The position numbers were made by a program, and so were the translations under genes. Below, one piece after another: positions 10,301 through 19,274 of a stretch of 64,000 bases of DNA. This stretch comes from Diphasiastrum complanatum (Eukaryota > Streptophyta > Lycopodiopsida > Lycopodiales > Lycopodiaceae): the NCBI GenBank assembly GCA_029204225.1, contig CM055104.1, positions 20,365,761 to 20,429,760 on the forward strand, given 5' to 3'. Every line of letters starts with the position of its first letter. The stretch's first letter is position 1. A model generated the notes under the pieces. That model saw only the letters and a list, made by a program, of their open reading frames with translations. It did not search any database and was not told where the DNA came from.

Positions 10301-13300
10301 TGCCAACAAAAGCTCCACTTCTGGTTGTGTCCAAAACTTTAAACGATTTTCTGGGGCATGCACATTCAGCCAGGCCCTCACCTGCCATAGAATTTAGAAA
10401 ACCCAAGGATGACAAACTACAAAATATCAAATGTAAGTATGACTTGGTAAGCAGGATCCCATTACGTAAAACTTGTGATGTTACCAAATGGTCAGTTGTA
10501 AACACAATGAATCAGTCAGTGAAGTTGCTCAAATAAAGACCTATGCTCCAGCCAGTAGCATGAAACACAATGGGCTGAAAAGATGCACAAATCATACAAG
10601 GCAACAAATTGCATATAATCATGTCTGCCAAAGCCAAAGGGGATCTTTGTAGACACGATCAACCCAGTCCACCAAGTAACAACCTATTCGTTTAGATAGG
10701 CTGCCACTTGGTTCACAGATTTAAAATCCTCAACGTAATAACTAGAAGACCTTAAAACTGTTCTTCATGTTCCCTTGGCAAGAATCAAGTTCTATTTGTA
10801 CCTTTGCCAATTCAGTGCATCATCTGTTTGATAATGAGCATAAGACACTGGTGCACGTCCATCTATACCCTGGTTAAGTTATATATAGTTCTCATGAACA
10901 TAAAAGTGTCCTATGGCATTTTACTGTGTACTCCTAAGAAGCATTACATCCTGCAAAGAAAGTCAAGTCATGTGCAACTTACATGGACTTGAAAACCAGT
11001 GCAGGCTGTTAGGCAGATTTTGTATAGATTCCACTTAGCTGTTTCCGAAAAAAAAAAGAATAGCCATAAAGAACTGTAAACAGCAGATTATGAGCTTCGG
11101 AAGGACATATCCTCATTTCACCAGCATATTATGGATTTTCATGTCAAAAAATACATTTTATAAGTTGATTACAGGCCATTAAAGGTCAAAAAGTGTGGGT
11201 CATAAAAAAATTAAGCCATAGAAGCAACATGCTATAGGAAACATTTGTGCTTGGGAATAGATTGTTTGGTGGCCCTTTGTTATGAACATAATCACAGATG
11301 TTGGTATCAAATGAAGAACAATGCCTAAAGCCCTACAAACATTAGCAGAAGCATACAAGAGATCTCCACGAAGAGCCCAAGCAATACATGTTAGAGGACA
11401 GAAAAAGAATACAATCAGATCCCTAATGACTAAATGATAGCCCTATATATACTATCTAGAGGCCCTTAGTGGAACCTTCTAGAGATTAGGGCAAAATTAG
11501 GGTACTTGGGTCCCATAAGGACATGCCCTTAATGGTAACTAGCCCAGTACCTAAAGGTATGCTAATCAGAATTACTAGTAAAAGGGTTAAGGGATGCGTT
11601 CATAACGCCCTTCCACCAGGTTCTTTGGCCATTCAATCACGGCTCGGCCTAACAACCCCACCATAATTTTATGGCCATTTTACTTGGTGGACCGTGGAAA
11701 GGTCACTTCACAATCTATTCGCAAAACACTAACTCAATCTTGACTTGTTGCCTTGTGAAAGATATCAACAAAATATCTTGTCAGCAAGAAACCCACAACA
11801 GCTCATATGGAATAACTCAGAGGGCCATCTCTTCCATTTGATCCAGCTAAGACTATGAGGGTGTATAACTGATGAAGAGACTCAAAATATACATGCTGAA
11901 CCTACCCAGGTCCCAGAGATGGCTGTAAGTGAAGTTTTGTTAAGTCATGCTCAAAGAAATCAACTCTTGTCCCAATCTTACATCACACTAAAGTCTAGCT
12001 GTGTCTGAATTTGTGTGCGAGGATGCGCCTATTCTTTGGCGGAATTGCGCTACACATTGCATTACATTACAGGACGTAGATACGCGGCTATCAATCACAG
12101 GCAGTGGAACAATCAATCACAAGTAATAGATGCAACGCATGGATCAATGATGGAAGAACAAAAAACTCTTTTGTATTTTGTTTTGCTTATCAGAGTGAGT
12201 CGGCAGAGTCTCGCTCGTTGGCAGCCTGACGCTCCTCTTACAAAACTGTATACTGCTTCTTCTACACTTGTTCTATTGATTTGATCTATACTTATGTCCC
12301 ACCAGGTGGGATTACTAGACATCTTAACTAATCATTACAAGAGAGGTTGAGACTAAACTCTCAGTTAACTATGTCTCTGGTAACATAACTTTTTACGGCT
12401 GAGCGTGATGGTTTAAAGTTCACGCTTGTCGAGCCATGATCCCAATAGTTCGACTTCCCCGACAATTCCTTTTGCTCGACGTCTGCGTTCAGCTCTTGTT
12501 TTGGGGTCCGACAATTCAGTGTCGATGACTACCAATTTGTCGTCCTCTTTGGGGAATGCTAGAGAATGGTTGCATGAGTTCACCATCTCCAACACTCCCT
12601 CTTGAACGATGCAACCTTTCTGCTTATCTTATTCCAATCGATCTTTTGTGCTTGGTAAACAGTGGCTTGTCCAGCGGTTTGGTCAGCTGATCTGATTGGT
12701 TCAGATGCATGACTCCTCCTGTTCGGTCTCTTTTGATTTGCAGTCCCAGACATTTCGTCGCTTCTCCTAGATCTGTGATCTCATAGTTTGCAAATATTTG
12801 ACTCTTCGTTTCATTAATCAACATAGACAACTTCCTATCATCAGAGAGTCATCCACAAATATTGTTAGAATCACAAACTTCTTTTCTATTCTTTTGATAT
12901 AGACATTACAATCTAGTTGTGTAGGAGTGAAGCCTAGAGACTTCAGAAGACTGTTGAGCTTCTTGTACCAAGCTCGTGATGCCTGCTTGAGACCATAGAT
13001 ACATCGATGTAGCCGACAGGTGTAGTCTATCGTTCGGGTCTTCGTATCCTTCAGGCCTTCAGGCTGCTTCATGAAGATTTCTTCCCATCGGTGAGTATGT
13101 ATCGAAGTAGTCGATAGCATACCTCTGTGTGTAGCCCTTAGCGACAAGTCGAGCTTTGTATCTTCCGACACTTCCATCCGATTTCAATTTCCTTTTATAT
13201 ACCCATTTGCAGTCGACTTTCTTCTTTCCTTTAGGAAGTTGTTCAACTGTCCACGCCTGATTCTGCTTCATCGATTCGATCTCCTCCGACATTGCTTGCT

Positions 13301-15220
13301 TCCAAAATTCTCCCTCTGGATTCTGGATAGCTTCCAGAGATGTCGTCGGTTCTTCAGTGTAGCTGCAAAATTCGAAATCTGTGTCTTCACTCCACTGAAG
13401 ATTGTCGATGAATCAGTCAGGGGGTCTTCTCATTCTTGTCGACCTCCTTGGTTCGATTTGTCACTGCTGGTGTATTTGCTCTTCGATTTCTTCGTCAAGT
13501 TGGTCTTCCGCTTCCTTCTCTGGAGTTTCTGGTTCGACATTCTGTTTCGACGTCTGGCCTTGAACTCCCTCTTCAATCGGCAGTATTGAGAAGATTTCAT
13601 GGCCTATTGATTCTTTGACTCCTGGAAACGTCGATTCGTCGAACTTCATGTCTCTGCTCATTACCACCTTCTTTGAGGTTGGATTGTAGAGTCGATAGAT
13701 CTGTGAGCTGTTCGAATAACCGACCATCACTGTTTGCACCGACTTTTCGTCAAGTTTGCTTCTCTTTTCTTTTGGTACATGCATGTATGTTGCACATCCG
13801 AATACTCATACGTACGATAGATCGGGCTTTTGACCCATCCACATTTCGTACGGAGTCTTGAACGAAATTTTTAAAAGAACATATGTGGCACCATAGACAC
13901 CCGTCCCATTCCATACATTTAAAATGGAACGACTTCTGTACATTCAGAACGGAACGGTTCTGTACATATGAAACGTTTCTCCTTTTTTTGGTATCCTTTT
14001 TCAATGAAAAAAAAAAGAAATTGGACGCGCCCGACCTTGCGCCCGGGGGTCGGACGCGGATGCCCCCGACCCCGCACCCGGCCCGGACGCGCATGTCTAA
14101 CCAATGAAAAACTTGCATGATCTGACAATTGTGTGGAAAAAACACCAATTGAAGATATTACATGAGGTTATCAGGCCCTTGAACATGATAGGTTGAACTT
14201 TTGTGAATTGTAGGAAAATGACCGCAACAAGAAGTTGGTTCCAAACTCTAAGCCTTTAATATGTGTCACAAAAATCTTGCCCAAAATTACACCTCAAAAA
14301 TATCAAAATATTCCATCCCAAAGGGCTCCATATCTACATATTCCATCTGAGAGGCCTCCATACTGTGAAGATTCCATCCATGAGGGCTCCGTATTTTCAG
14401 GTGCTAAGATTACAACTACTGAGGTTCAAACAAAAATCAGTGGATAATGAGGGTCCGCAAATGTGATCTCCCCCGTCCAATCATGTAAAAATTGAGCTGG
14501 AAAATACTGAAGACATGTTTGAGCAGTAAAAATTTCACATTAACAATGATTAAAGTTCATATTAAGTCATGGGTATTAAGACCTGCACACTCAAACCTGG
14601 ATACATCAATTGCACCCGTGAGAAAAAGGGTTCTGTGATCCAGGATAACATACAATGTAACGCTGACACAATCAAGGTAAGCAAGAATGCATACGGGATA
14701 ATGGCCATCATGACCTTTTGCAAACTCTAACCATGAGTCATTCAGCTTATCTTCCACGTGTGCTGGTGCAGTTGCCACACCAAAGACAAACTTTCCATCT
14801 GATTGGCAACTATTTCCTGCAAATTCAAAGAAAGAATAAGGAGATTTTGCACAGGTAGTTGCAATAGCAAATCTTGCATTCCTATCAACAAACCAAGTGA
14901 ACGATCTGGAGCAAAGCACAAAACTTGCGAGTACATCCCAGAGCTCATGCATAGTTAAAACATGTGAGAACAGAGAGAATTCATGTGAAATTGATGCATT
15001 AAGAGAGAATGAAAGATCGGAACAAGCCTGAAGGTGCTGCTAATGAGCATGTATTGAATTTGAAAAAATCTGCCAACACTTCCCTTCCATCATCATCATC
15101 CTCATCCAGGAATGAATTATGCTGCGAACCGAGGAGTGGAAAGAGGCAAGCACAAACCAGAATGTACAAAAAGGCGATGCTCCAGAAAACAGCGACAAAT
15201 AGTCGAAGATAGGTGGCCAT
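4183..15220 (-). CDS. SFR2: SFR2-like galactolipid galactosyltransferase, split and 3'-incomplete
   Basis: Six exon pieces read right to left match Arabidopsis SENSITIVE TO FREEZING 2, a GH1-family protein of the chloroplast outer envelope. SFR2 moves galactose between monogalactosyl lipids, giving oligogalactolipids and diacylglycerol, and protects plastids during freezing. Pieces: 15220 to about 15030 (N-terminal membrane anchor, 'REVLADF'), 14816-14715 ('[16 protein letters not shown]'), 10381-10214 ('[20 protein letters not shown]'), 9977-9811 ('[13 protein letters not shown]'), 9311-9090 ('[10 protein letters not shown]', acid/base Glu in NEP) and 4348-4183 ('[15 protein letters not shown]', '[11 protein letters not shown]'). 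The last four exons join in phase with GT-AG borders and no stops. The linker between residues of the FAKG block and RAW is not found, nor are the C-terminal 170 or so residues with the nucleophile Glu. Introns hold copia, gypsy and LTR pieces. It may be a live gene with huge introns running past the left edge or a 3'-truncated copy. Confidence 0.82.
4349..4667. other. SFR2 intron, no feature
   Basis: Intron sequence between the exon at 4183-4348 and the copia insertion. No coding or repeat match seen. Confidence 0.4.
4668..5731 (+). mobile_element. Ty1/copia gag-protease-preintegrase fragment
   Basis: The frame at 4668-5348 (226 aa, no 5' part) has a gag region ('[17 protein letters not shown]'), a CCHC zinc knuckle '[14 protein letters not shown]' and the copia protease motif '[14 protein letters not shown]' with intact DSG. 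Frameshifts and stops follow. The GAG-preintegrase signature '[19 protein letters not shown]' reads at about 5606-5670, then 'PPIEVS-EVCEP' to about 5728. The coding register is lost there and resumes at about 6036. It lies inside an SFR2 intron, in the opposite orientation to the gene. Confidence 0.85.
5732..6035 (-). mobile_element. Ty3/gypsy reverse transcriptase fragment inside copia
   Basis: Minus-strand translation gives the C-terminal RT blocks of a gypsy element: '[20 protein letters not shown]', '[18 protein letters not shown]', '[19 protein letters not shown]', 'IASPL'. The fragment replaces or interrupts the copia integrase zinc-finger coding exactly between the EVCEP and YGKHHRQ blocks. 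Confidence 0.85.
6036..6285 (+). mobile_element. Ty1/copia integrase core fragment
   Basis: '[20 protein letters not shown]', '[10 protein letters not shown]' and '[20 protein letters not shown]' are the start of the copia integrase catalytic core, with the first two catalytic-core Asp residues visible. It is the continuation of the fragment at 4668-5731. It ends abruptly at an LTR-like border near 6286. Confidence 0.85.
6286..6631 (-). mobile_element. LTR (or part) of a gypsy element
   Basis: On the minus strand a purine tract (GATGAGGGGAG) is followed by TGTTATGGACAC, a typical 3'-LTR start, at 6631. Upstream on that strand is 'CATTGAGGGCAATGTTTTAG', which resembles the coding end of chromoviruses. 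A TATA-like CTATAAAAAGCC lies inside. The far border near 6286 is inferred. Confidence 0.5.
6632..6994 (-). mobile_element. Probable gypsy 3' internal remnant
   Basis: A short minus-strand frame with Ala/Asp/Pro-rich sequence ('[15 protein letters not shown]') joins the LTR at 6631 to the copia LTR piece. It has no diagnostic domain. Confidence 0.3.
6995..7301 (-). mobile_element. Copia LTR fragment
   Basis: The minus strand starts TGTTGGAAATGG at 7301 right after the purine tract AAGAGGGAG, as in the better preserved copia LTR at 12000-12594. The shared words include 'CTCCTCTTACA', 'AGAGTGAGT' and 'AATCACAG'. The inner border is approximate. Confidence 0.6.
7302..7560 (-). mobile_element. 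Copia RNase H C-terminal fragment
   Basis: Across several frameshifts the minus strand reads '[11 protein letters not shown]', 'YHHIRDL', '[20 protein letters not shown]' and 'PLFTKQ', the typical copia pol terminus leading into the LTR at 7301. It is a remnant of the same family as 12595-13860. Confidence 0.7.
7740..8215 (-). mobile_element. Gypsy LTR fragment, same family as 28469-28690
   Basis: The stretch from 'AGTGCGCCCTCCAAGAAGGC' through 'CCCAAGGCCTGCTTATGC' to 'GAGCCGAGTCCATAACT' (about 7970-8165) recurs with few changes at 28479-28672, next to a chromovirus integrase end. Upstream sequence with a TATA-like CTTATAGCC is probably the rest of the LTR. Confidence 0.6.
8216..9089. other. 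SFR2 intron, no feature recognised
   Basis: AT-rich intron sequence. Open frames here are short shadows. The donor of the exon at 9090-9311 lies at its right end. Confidence 0.4.
9090..9311 (-). CDS. SFR2: SFR2 exon with NEP acid/base motif
   Basis: 74 codons between acceptor TACAG and donor GTAGGC. They contain '[20 protein letters not shown]' (GH1 acid/base Glu in NEP), 'GTWPPGSK' and '[18 protein letters not shown]'. The first G completes the Glu codon begun in the exon at 9811-9977. The match to Arabidopsis SFR2 is clear around [10 protein letters not shown]. Confidence 0.9.
9811..9977 (-). CDS. SFR2: SFR2 exon, HYKWIL block
   Basis: '[20 protein letters not shown]', '[19 protein letters not shown]' (GH1 FHHSLP/W block) and 'YFTSFAE'. 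Donor GTAAGT follows at 9810. The acceptor is best placed after GTGAAG, giving phase 0 with the previous exon; the nearby TGTAG site would bring in a stop. Confidence 0.9.
9978..10213. other. SFR2 intron (short)
   Basis: A 236-nt intron with GTAAGT donor and AAG acceptor on the minus strand. It is the one SFR2 intron in the window free of visible transposon sequence. Confidence 0.7.
10214..10381 (-). CDS. SFR2: SFR2 exon, [12 protein letters not shown] block
   Basis: 56 codons in phase 0 from acceptor GGCAG to donor GTAAGT: '[20 protein letters not shown]', '[20 protein letters not shown]', '[11 protein letters not shown]'. It aligns without gaps to the SFR2 block that starts AAWHNAP and ends MPVEPTKGIKEA. 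Confidence 0.92.
10382..11999. other. SFR2 intron; decayed LTR-like sequence
   Basis: No coding domain. Around 11300-11700 there is LTR-like structure on the minus strand (TATATATA near 11450, polyadenylation-like AT-rich sequence), but no second copy in the window proves it. The variable linker exon of SFR2 may be in this intron or in the one beyond; I could not identify it. Confidence 0.35.
12000..12594 (-). mobile_element. Copia 3' LTR
   Basis: The minus strand starts TGTTGGAGATGG at 12594 directly after the purine tract AGAGGGAG and may end ...CACA near 12000. It shares words with the LTR piece at 6995-7301. Lies within an SFR2 intron, same orientation as the gene. Confidence 0.7.
12595..13860 (-). 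mobile_element. Copia integrase C-term and reverse transcriptase, degraded
   Basis: Reading right to left: '[20 protein letters not shown]' (integrase C-terminal GYS...YRL block), an acidic Glu/Gln-rich linker, '[20 protein letters not shown]' and '[12 protein letters not shown]' (RT start), '[20 protein letters not shown]' and '[10 protein letters not shown]' (RT active site with a D-D pair), then '[16 protein letters not shown]' and '[10 protein letters not shown]' at the RNase H end. Several frameshifts separate the blocks, and most of RNase H is deleted. It ends on the right near 13860, where unrelated sequence begins. Confidence 0.88.
13870..14110. repeat. GC-rich CpG patch beside poly-A, repeat end
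   Basis: After 'GAACGGAACGGTTCTGTACA' and a T-run and A-run (13981-14020), a 75-nt block at 14024-14098 is almost all G/C with many CpGs (GGACGCGCCCGACC, CGGACGCGGATGCCCC). Surrounding intron DNA is AT-rich. It looks like part of a dispersed repeat, but no second copy occurs in the window. Confidence 0.5.
14308..14399. repeat. Three tandem units of about 31 bp
   Basis: Units at 14308-14337, 14338-14368 and 14369-14399 share 'ATTCCATC', then 'GGGCTCC' or 'GGCCTCC' and 'ATA'/'GTATT'. The period is not a multiple of 3, and the array lies in the second SFR2 intron. Confidence 0.7.
14715..14816 (-). CDS. SFR2: SFR2 exon 2, [12 protein letters not shown] block
   Basis: '[20 protein letters not shown]' and '[10 protein letters not shown]' match the SFR2 N-terminal block GKFFFGLATAPAHAEDDLDD. 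The donor is AAAAG/GTCATG. The acceptor may be at 14816 (TTTGCAG) or a few bases further in (AAATAG, at 14808), depending on how exon 1 ends. Confidence 0.85.
15030..15220 (-). CDS. SFR2: SFR2 exon 1, membrane anchor
   Basis: ATG at 15220. Residues 5-30 are strongly hydrophobic (the segment has '[16 protein letters not shown]'), as for the single N-terminal anchor of SFR2 in the chloroplast outer envelope. An acidic run DEDDDD then precedes 'GREVLADF', which matches KEVLADF in Arabidopsis. The donor is uncertain, so the left border is approximate. Confidence 0.7.
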
Positions 15221-15445
15221 ATCCGCCCTCCCTCACGATCACCACTGGCTGGCTCTAAGCCTCAAGTGAGAGCCAAAACAATGGTCTTCATTCCTTTGGA
15301 GGAGAAAGGACCCTTCAATTTGCCCAAAGTGAGACAACCACCTTACCTTCAAGCAATGGATTTTTGGTGAGTATTAGTAACTATTCTGCCCATTTCTAAA
15401 CAGAATAAAAAGTAAAATAGTCACCTATTTTTTCAAAAAAAAGAT

Positions 15446-15543
15446 TAGTGCAGATTTTGCCTGCGTCTGCCATGTGGCAGCATCTGATTGGTCTTAGTGC
15501 TGATTTTGCTTGCGCTTGCCACGTGGCAGCAAAGGATTGGTTT
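15446..15543 (-). promoter_or_regulatory. Duplicated G-box/CCAAT module upstream of SFR2
   Basis: A 49-bp unit occurs twice in tandem. The copy nearer the ATG carries TGCCATGTGGCA (15468-15479) and the outer copy carries the perfect palindrome TGCCACGTGGCA (15517-15528). Each unit also has ATTGG, which is CCAAT on the gene strand. The module lies roughly 230-320 bp upstream of the SFR2 ATG. CACGTG with GC flanks is the classic ABRE/G-box bound by bZIP and bHLH factors; activity here is inference. Confidence 0.6.
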
Positions 15544-15565
15544 AGAAAGGGTCCAAAAATCCATT

Positions 15566-15712
15566 ACGAAATGGAATGGGCTGGGCAAAGGCCATTCTGC
15601 CCGGTTCGGATTTCCAAAAAAATATAGGCTCGGCCCCTTCGGGCCTCGCCTAAAAAATTTCTGGAAATCCTTACCGGGCAGAATGGTCTCTGCCCGGTCC
15701 ATTCCATAGTAA
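15566..15712. mobile_element. Foldback (MITE-like) element
   Basis: Arms of about 55 nt, 15568-15622 and 15656-15711, are imperfect inverted repeats: 'GGCCATTCTGCCCGGTT' against 'CCGGGCAGAATGGTCTC', bounded by ATGGAATGG and CCATTCCAT. The centre is a GC-rich mini-hairpin (GGCCCCTTCGGGCC). Clear target-site duplication is not visible beyond a possible TTA/TAA. It sits just outside the SFR2 G-box module. Confidence 0.65.
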
Positions 15713-16143
15713 ATCTCATGGCCACTCAACCAATAGGACGCACAGGCTAAGGTAACTCAAGCTTGTAGGAGAGTGAGGAATGGGTTGTTCTTGCCACTTG
15801 AATTACTCTCTTGCTTCTTTCATATGACTCTCCACGAGGAGTGATGTTATCAATATCTTAGCTATGATTAGAGTTGATGTTTTTGTAGGAAATGATTATC
15901 CGTAAAAAGAAATTGTAGGGACAAAGAAGAGTCAAAGTAACGTTCTAAGATGTGTGAGACATAAAAAATATTTTGGTGCTCTGCATAGTTCTAGTTTGAT
16001 CAAAATCTATTGTTTGTGAGTAGATTGTGTGATTTAGGAGTGAAAGTCATATTTAACAAAAGTGCATGCAGAATGATGGTTTGAGGAGCATTGGTGCTAG
16101 CAAAACGAGTTTGTGTTGAAACGTTCTGAAAATTTGATGTAAT
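15713..16143. other. Intergenic, nothing recognised
   Basis: No open frame or repeat found between the foldback element and the copia remnant that follows. Confidence 0.4.
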
Positions 16144-17860
16144 ATGCTACATACATTGAGTTTAATCATTTTTGAGAATAACATCAAGACAAGTGTGGCC
16201 AAGATGTTGTTGACTAAGAAGACTATGTTGTGCAATAGGAGACTGGGCCATACAAAGGTATTGCAAAATAATATCTCTAGCATCGATCGCAACTTGGATA
16301 TAGAGTTACATGAACTCTACATTTATGGCAAACAAAATAGGATAAAGCTTTTCACATCTACTAAGAAAGTGAAAGGAAATTTAAAACTAGTACACACTAA
16401 GGCTTTTGTTGTTCTAGATTTTCCTACTTTGAAACATTCCAAATATTACAATTTCTCTATAGATGATTTCTTAAGGAAAACTTGGTTGTACTTTCTCGAC
16501 AACTTTGACTTTGGTGACCTAATGATAAAGTAGCTCACAATCATCAAAACCTTGTCTTTGAAAAATAAAACCATTACAGCTAACTCTTTGCACTTTCCAA
16601 CAATGTTCTGTTCATTCTTTATGCAACTCCATTCATTTGAGCACAGCTCATCTCCATTTTCCATTCATGGAGTAACAAGACACATGAAAATTCTTAATAT
16701 GCCATAGCAAAATGGAATTGCAAAAAAAATTAACATAACATTGCTAGAAAGAGCAAGGAGTCAATTGTATTGGTTTGAAAAGAAAAAATCTAGCGATGAT
16801 GGCAAGCTACTTGATTGATAGATTACCAAGGTCAATCCTGCATGAAATAACTCCATAAGAGGCACAGATAGGTGAAAAGCCTTCCCTTAAGAACACCTTA
16901 TTTGGTTGTGAAGCATTTAAGCATGTTCCCAAAGAGAACAGGACCATGTGTGAGTGTAGAGTATAAACATAAAAGTCCATTTTCATCGGTTATGGTGATT
17001 TATAAAAGGATACAAGCTTTATAACCTGAAATTACATAACATAGAATATAGTCGTGATGTTGTCTTTAGAATAATTTCAAGTCTCTGAAGAAAGAGGAAT
17101 AACCAAATGATGACACCTTTAAAAAATGTGCAATTTTAGTCTCTTGAAAAAATTTCTAAAAATGAATTAACAAAGGGGGAGAACTTTCTTGAAGAAGCAG
17201 TTATATCTAAAGAGACTCTAGAAGTGAGGAGATCATGTAGGTACAAAAGGCAGCCCAAAAGATATACTCTTTATGACTTTCGTTCTACCTTTGTGTTATC
17301 TATTAAGAACATGGGATTAGTTAAGCTACTTGGTGGCAAAAAAACGAAACGTAATAAGTGAGTGTTCAAAAAGAAATACAATGCATATGGCACTTATATG
17401 GATGAGTACAAAGCACAGTTGGTAGCAAGAAAATGATCTAAGATGTCAAGTCTTCATTGACATCACATTTTGAGATGAGAGATCTTGGAGAGGCACACTA
17501 TTATTGGGCATTGAAACCAAAAGAAATCGTTAGAGTATGAAGCTTTGATTGAGACAAAGTAGGTATGTTGAGAGAATATTACAAAGATTCAAATTGCATG
17601 ACTGCGAACTTGTCAATGTTCCTATTTTTGTTGGGTTCAAGCTATCTACACAACCTTGTTTCATGGAGTAGCAAGAGATCTAGAAAATGCCACACACACT
17701 CTATGCAAATGTATGCAACAATTTGTACGAGAATGTACATTGCCAATCTAGTGGGAATTGTGAGTAGGTACATGTCAAATCCAAAAAGACGGCATTGAGA
17801 TATTGTGAAGAGGATTTTCAAATACCTACAAGGCACATCAGATTTTACAATATGTAGAGT
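16144..17860 (+). mobile_element. Highly decayed copia integrase-RT-RNase H
   Basis: Blocks in changing frames: 'LYIYGKQNRIKLFTSTKKVK' (integrase zinc-finger end), 'SIDDFLRKTWLYFLDNF' (core), 'YKAQLVARK' (RT start), 'FEMRDLGEAHY' (late RT) and 'VKRIFKYLQGTSDFT' (RT/RNase H connection). Most of RT, including its active site, is absent. Many stops show it is dead. Confidence 0.75.
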
Positions 17861-18590
17861 TGATTCTCGTTGACCCTACCTCTTGTAGCAATCACTTTGT
17901 AGTGATTCTTGATGTCTTTGACAAGACATTTGTCACTGTCAAACTCAACCTTGAGTTGTTGATCATCCACCATCCCAACAGATAGTAGATTGTTAGCTAA
18001 GCTAGGTACATATTGCACATTGCTTATTCGCTTTATCTTCCCGCTGGCTAACTTCACTGGTACCACTCCAATTCCTTTAACAGATAGCAATTTGCCATCG
18101 GCTTGTCCAACTTCATCATTTGTGAGTTTCCTTGAGTTCTGAAAACCACTCTTTCCTTGAAGTCATGTGCTTGGATGCACCACTATCAATGTACAAGATA
18201 TCCCTGGCTTCATCACTTGTCATTAATGTTGTAATGAACAAGTTTGAACTCTTACCTGTATCATCTTCATATTGATCATCATCGTATTGATGTTGATCAG
18301 CATAATTGTTTTCATAATAATCATCATCAAATTGATGTTGATCAGCATAATTGCCCGCTTGCCATTTGCCTTTTCTTTGTTCTATCTCCTTCTATTTCTT
18401 GAAGCATTCACGCTCCCAACCTACAATTTCCAAGTTTATTTTGCTTGGAATAGCCGCGTCATTGACCTCGCCCTTGATTCCAATTGTCTCGATTTGGGCC
18501 ATCATTGGATTGTTCTTGAAATTGTTGGAACGATCCATGATATGAGTTTCCACCTCTTGATTGGTGTCTTCCACGACCACTACAACAACT
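17845..18590 (-). mobile_element. Copia gag-protease fragment
   Basis: The minus strand reads a zinc-knuckle remnant 'VGWERECFKK', an acidic stretch with 'NYADQHQ-DDD' twice (a small in-frame duplication at about 18280-18350), 'DILYIDSGASKHMTSRKE' (protease DSG intact) and 'VQYVPSLANNLLSVGMV', the usual copia post-protease block. It lies tail to tail against the plus-strand copia at 16144-17860, so two elements are fused here. Confidence 0.82.
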
Positions 18591-18810
18591 AAGAAGTATT
18601 GTAAGAATCTCCCCCACTCAACAGATTTTCAATCTGTCTAATGCTGCCCTGGCCTTTTGGATGTCTCCGAGACTGTGCTTTTCACAACAACTAGGAAGTA
18701 TTGTAAAAATCTCCCCACTCAACATATTTTCAACTTGTTTGATATTGCCCTGGCCTTTCTGATGCCTCCGGGACTATGTCTTCGTTCCCCACTAATGATT
18801 CGGAGCTCCA
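18591..18810. repeat. Tandem duplication of about 110 bp
   Basis: 'AAGTATTGTAAGAATCTCCC', 'CCACTCAACA', 'TGCCCTGGCCTT' and 'GACT' occur at about 18591-18676 and again at 18690-18780 with small changes. Confidence 0.7.
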
Positions 18811-19274
18811 AACCTGCAAATACACCAAAGAATGATTTCTTCCAGCCGTTTTTATCTCTCCAAGCTTTCACCTCCCGTGAAACATATTTTGACACATCAA
18901 TATGCACATAAAATGTCCAATTTGGAGTTCGTAAGATCGGTGCAGAAGCTAAGGCTTTCTTCAATTTTTCAAATGCTTCCAAGGCCTCAGTTGTCCAAAT
19001 CGGTACAATAGTCAATTTGTATATAGGTCATGCCAGATCCGCAAAGAATAAGATAAATATTTGATAGTAATTTGCATGACCCATAAAAATATATACTCTT
19101 CTGAGTGTTCTTGGTGGAGGCAATTCCACAATGATCTTGATTTTGGAATAATCCATAGCAATTCCATGTCTCAAAATCACATGGCCAAGAACAACTCCAT
19201 GAGTAACCCATATTTGACACTTTTCTGGATTTCAGGAATAAACTTCTACTATGGCACGTGTATTGTAAGTCCAT
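18811..19274 (-). mobile_element. Gypsy RT/RNase H fragment, inverted copy of 54760-55145
   Basis: The minus strand reads '[19 protein letters not shown]' (out of frame for GYLGH-type RT sequence), then 'PIWTTEALEAFEKLKKALAS', 'APILRTPNWTFYVHIDVSKY'. The nucleotide match to 54780-55145 on the plus strand is close. It then runs into a host-like or other element part ('AWRDKNGWKKSFFGVFAG'). Confidence 0.8.
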
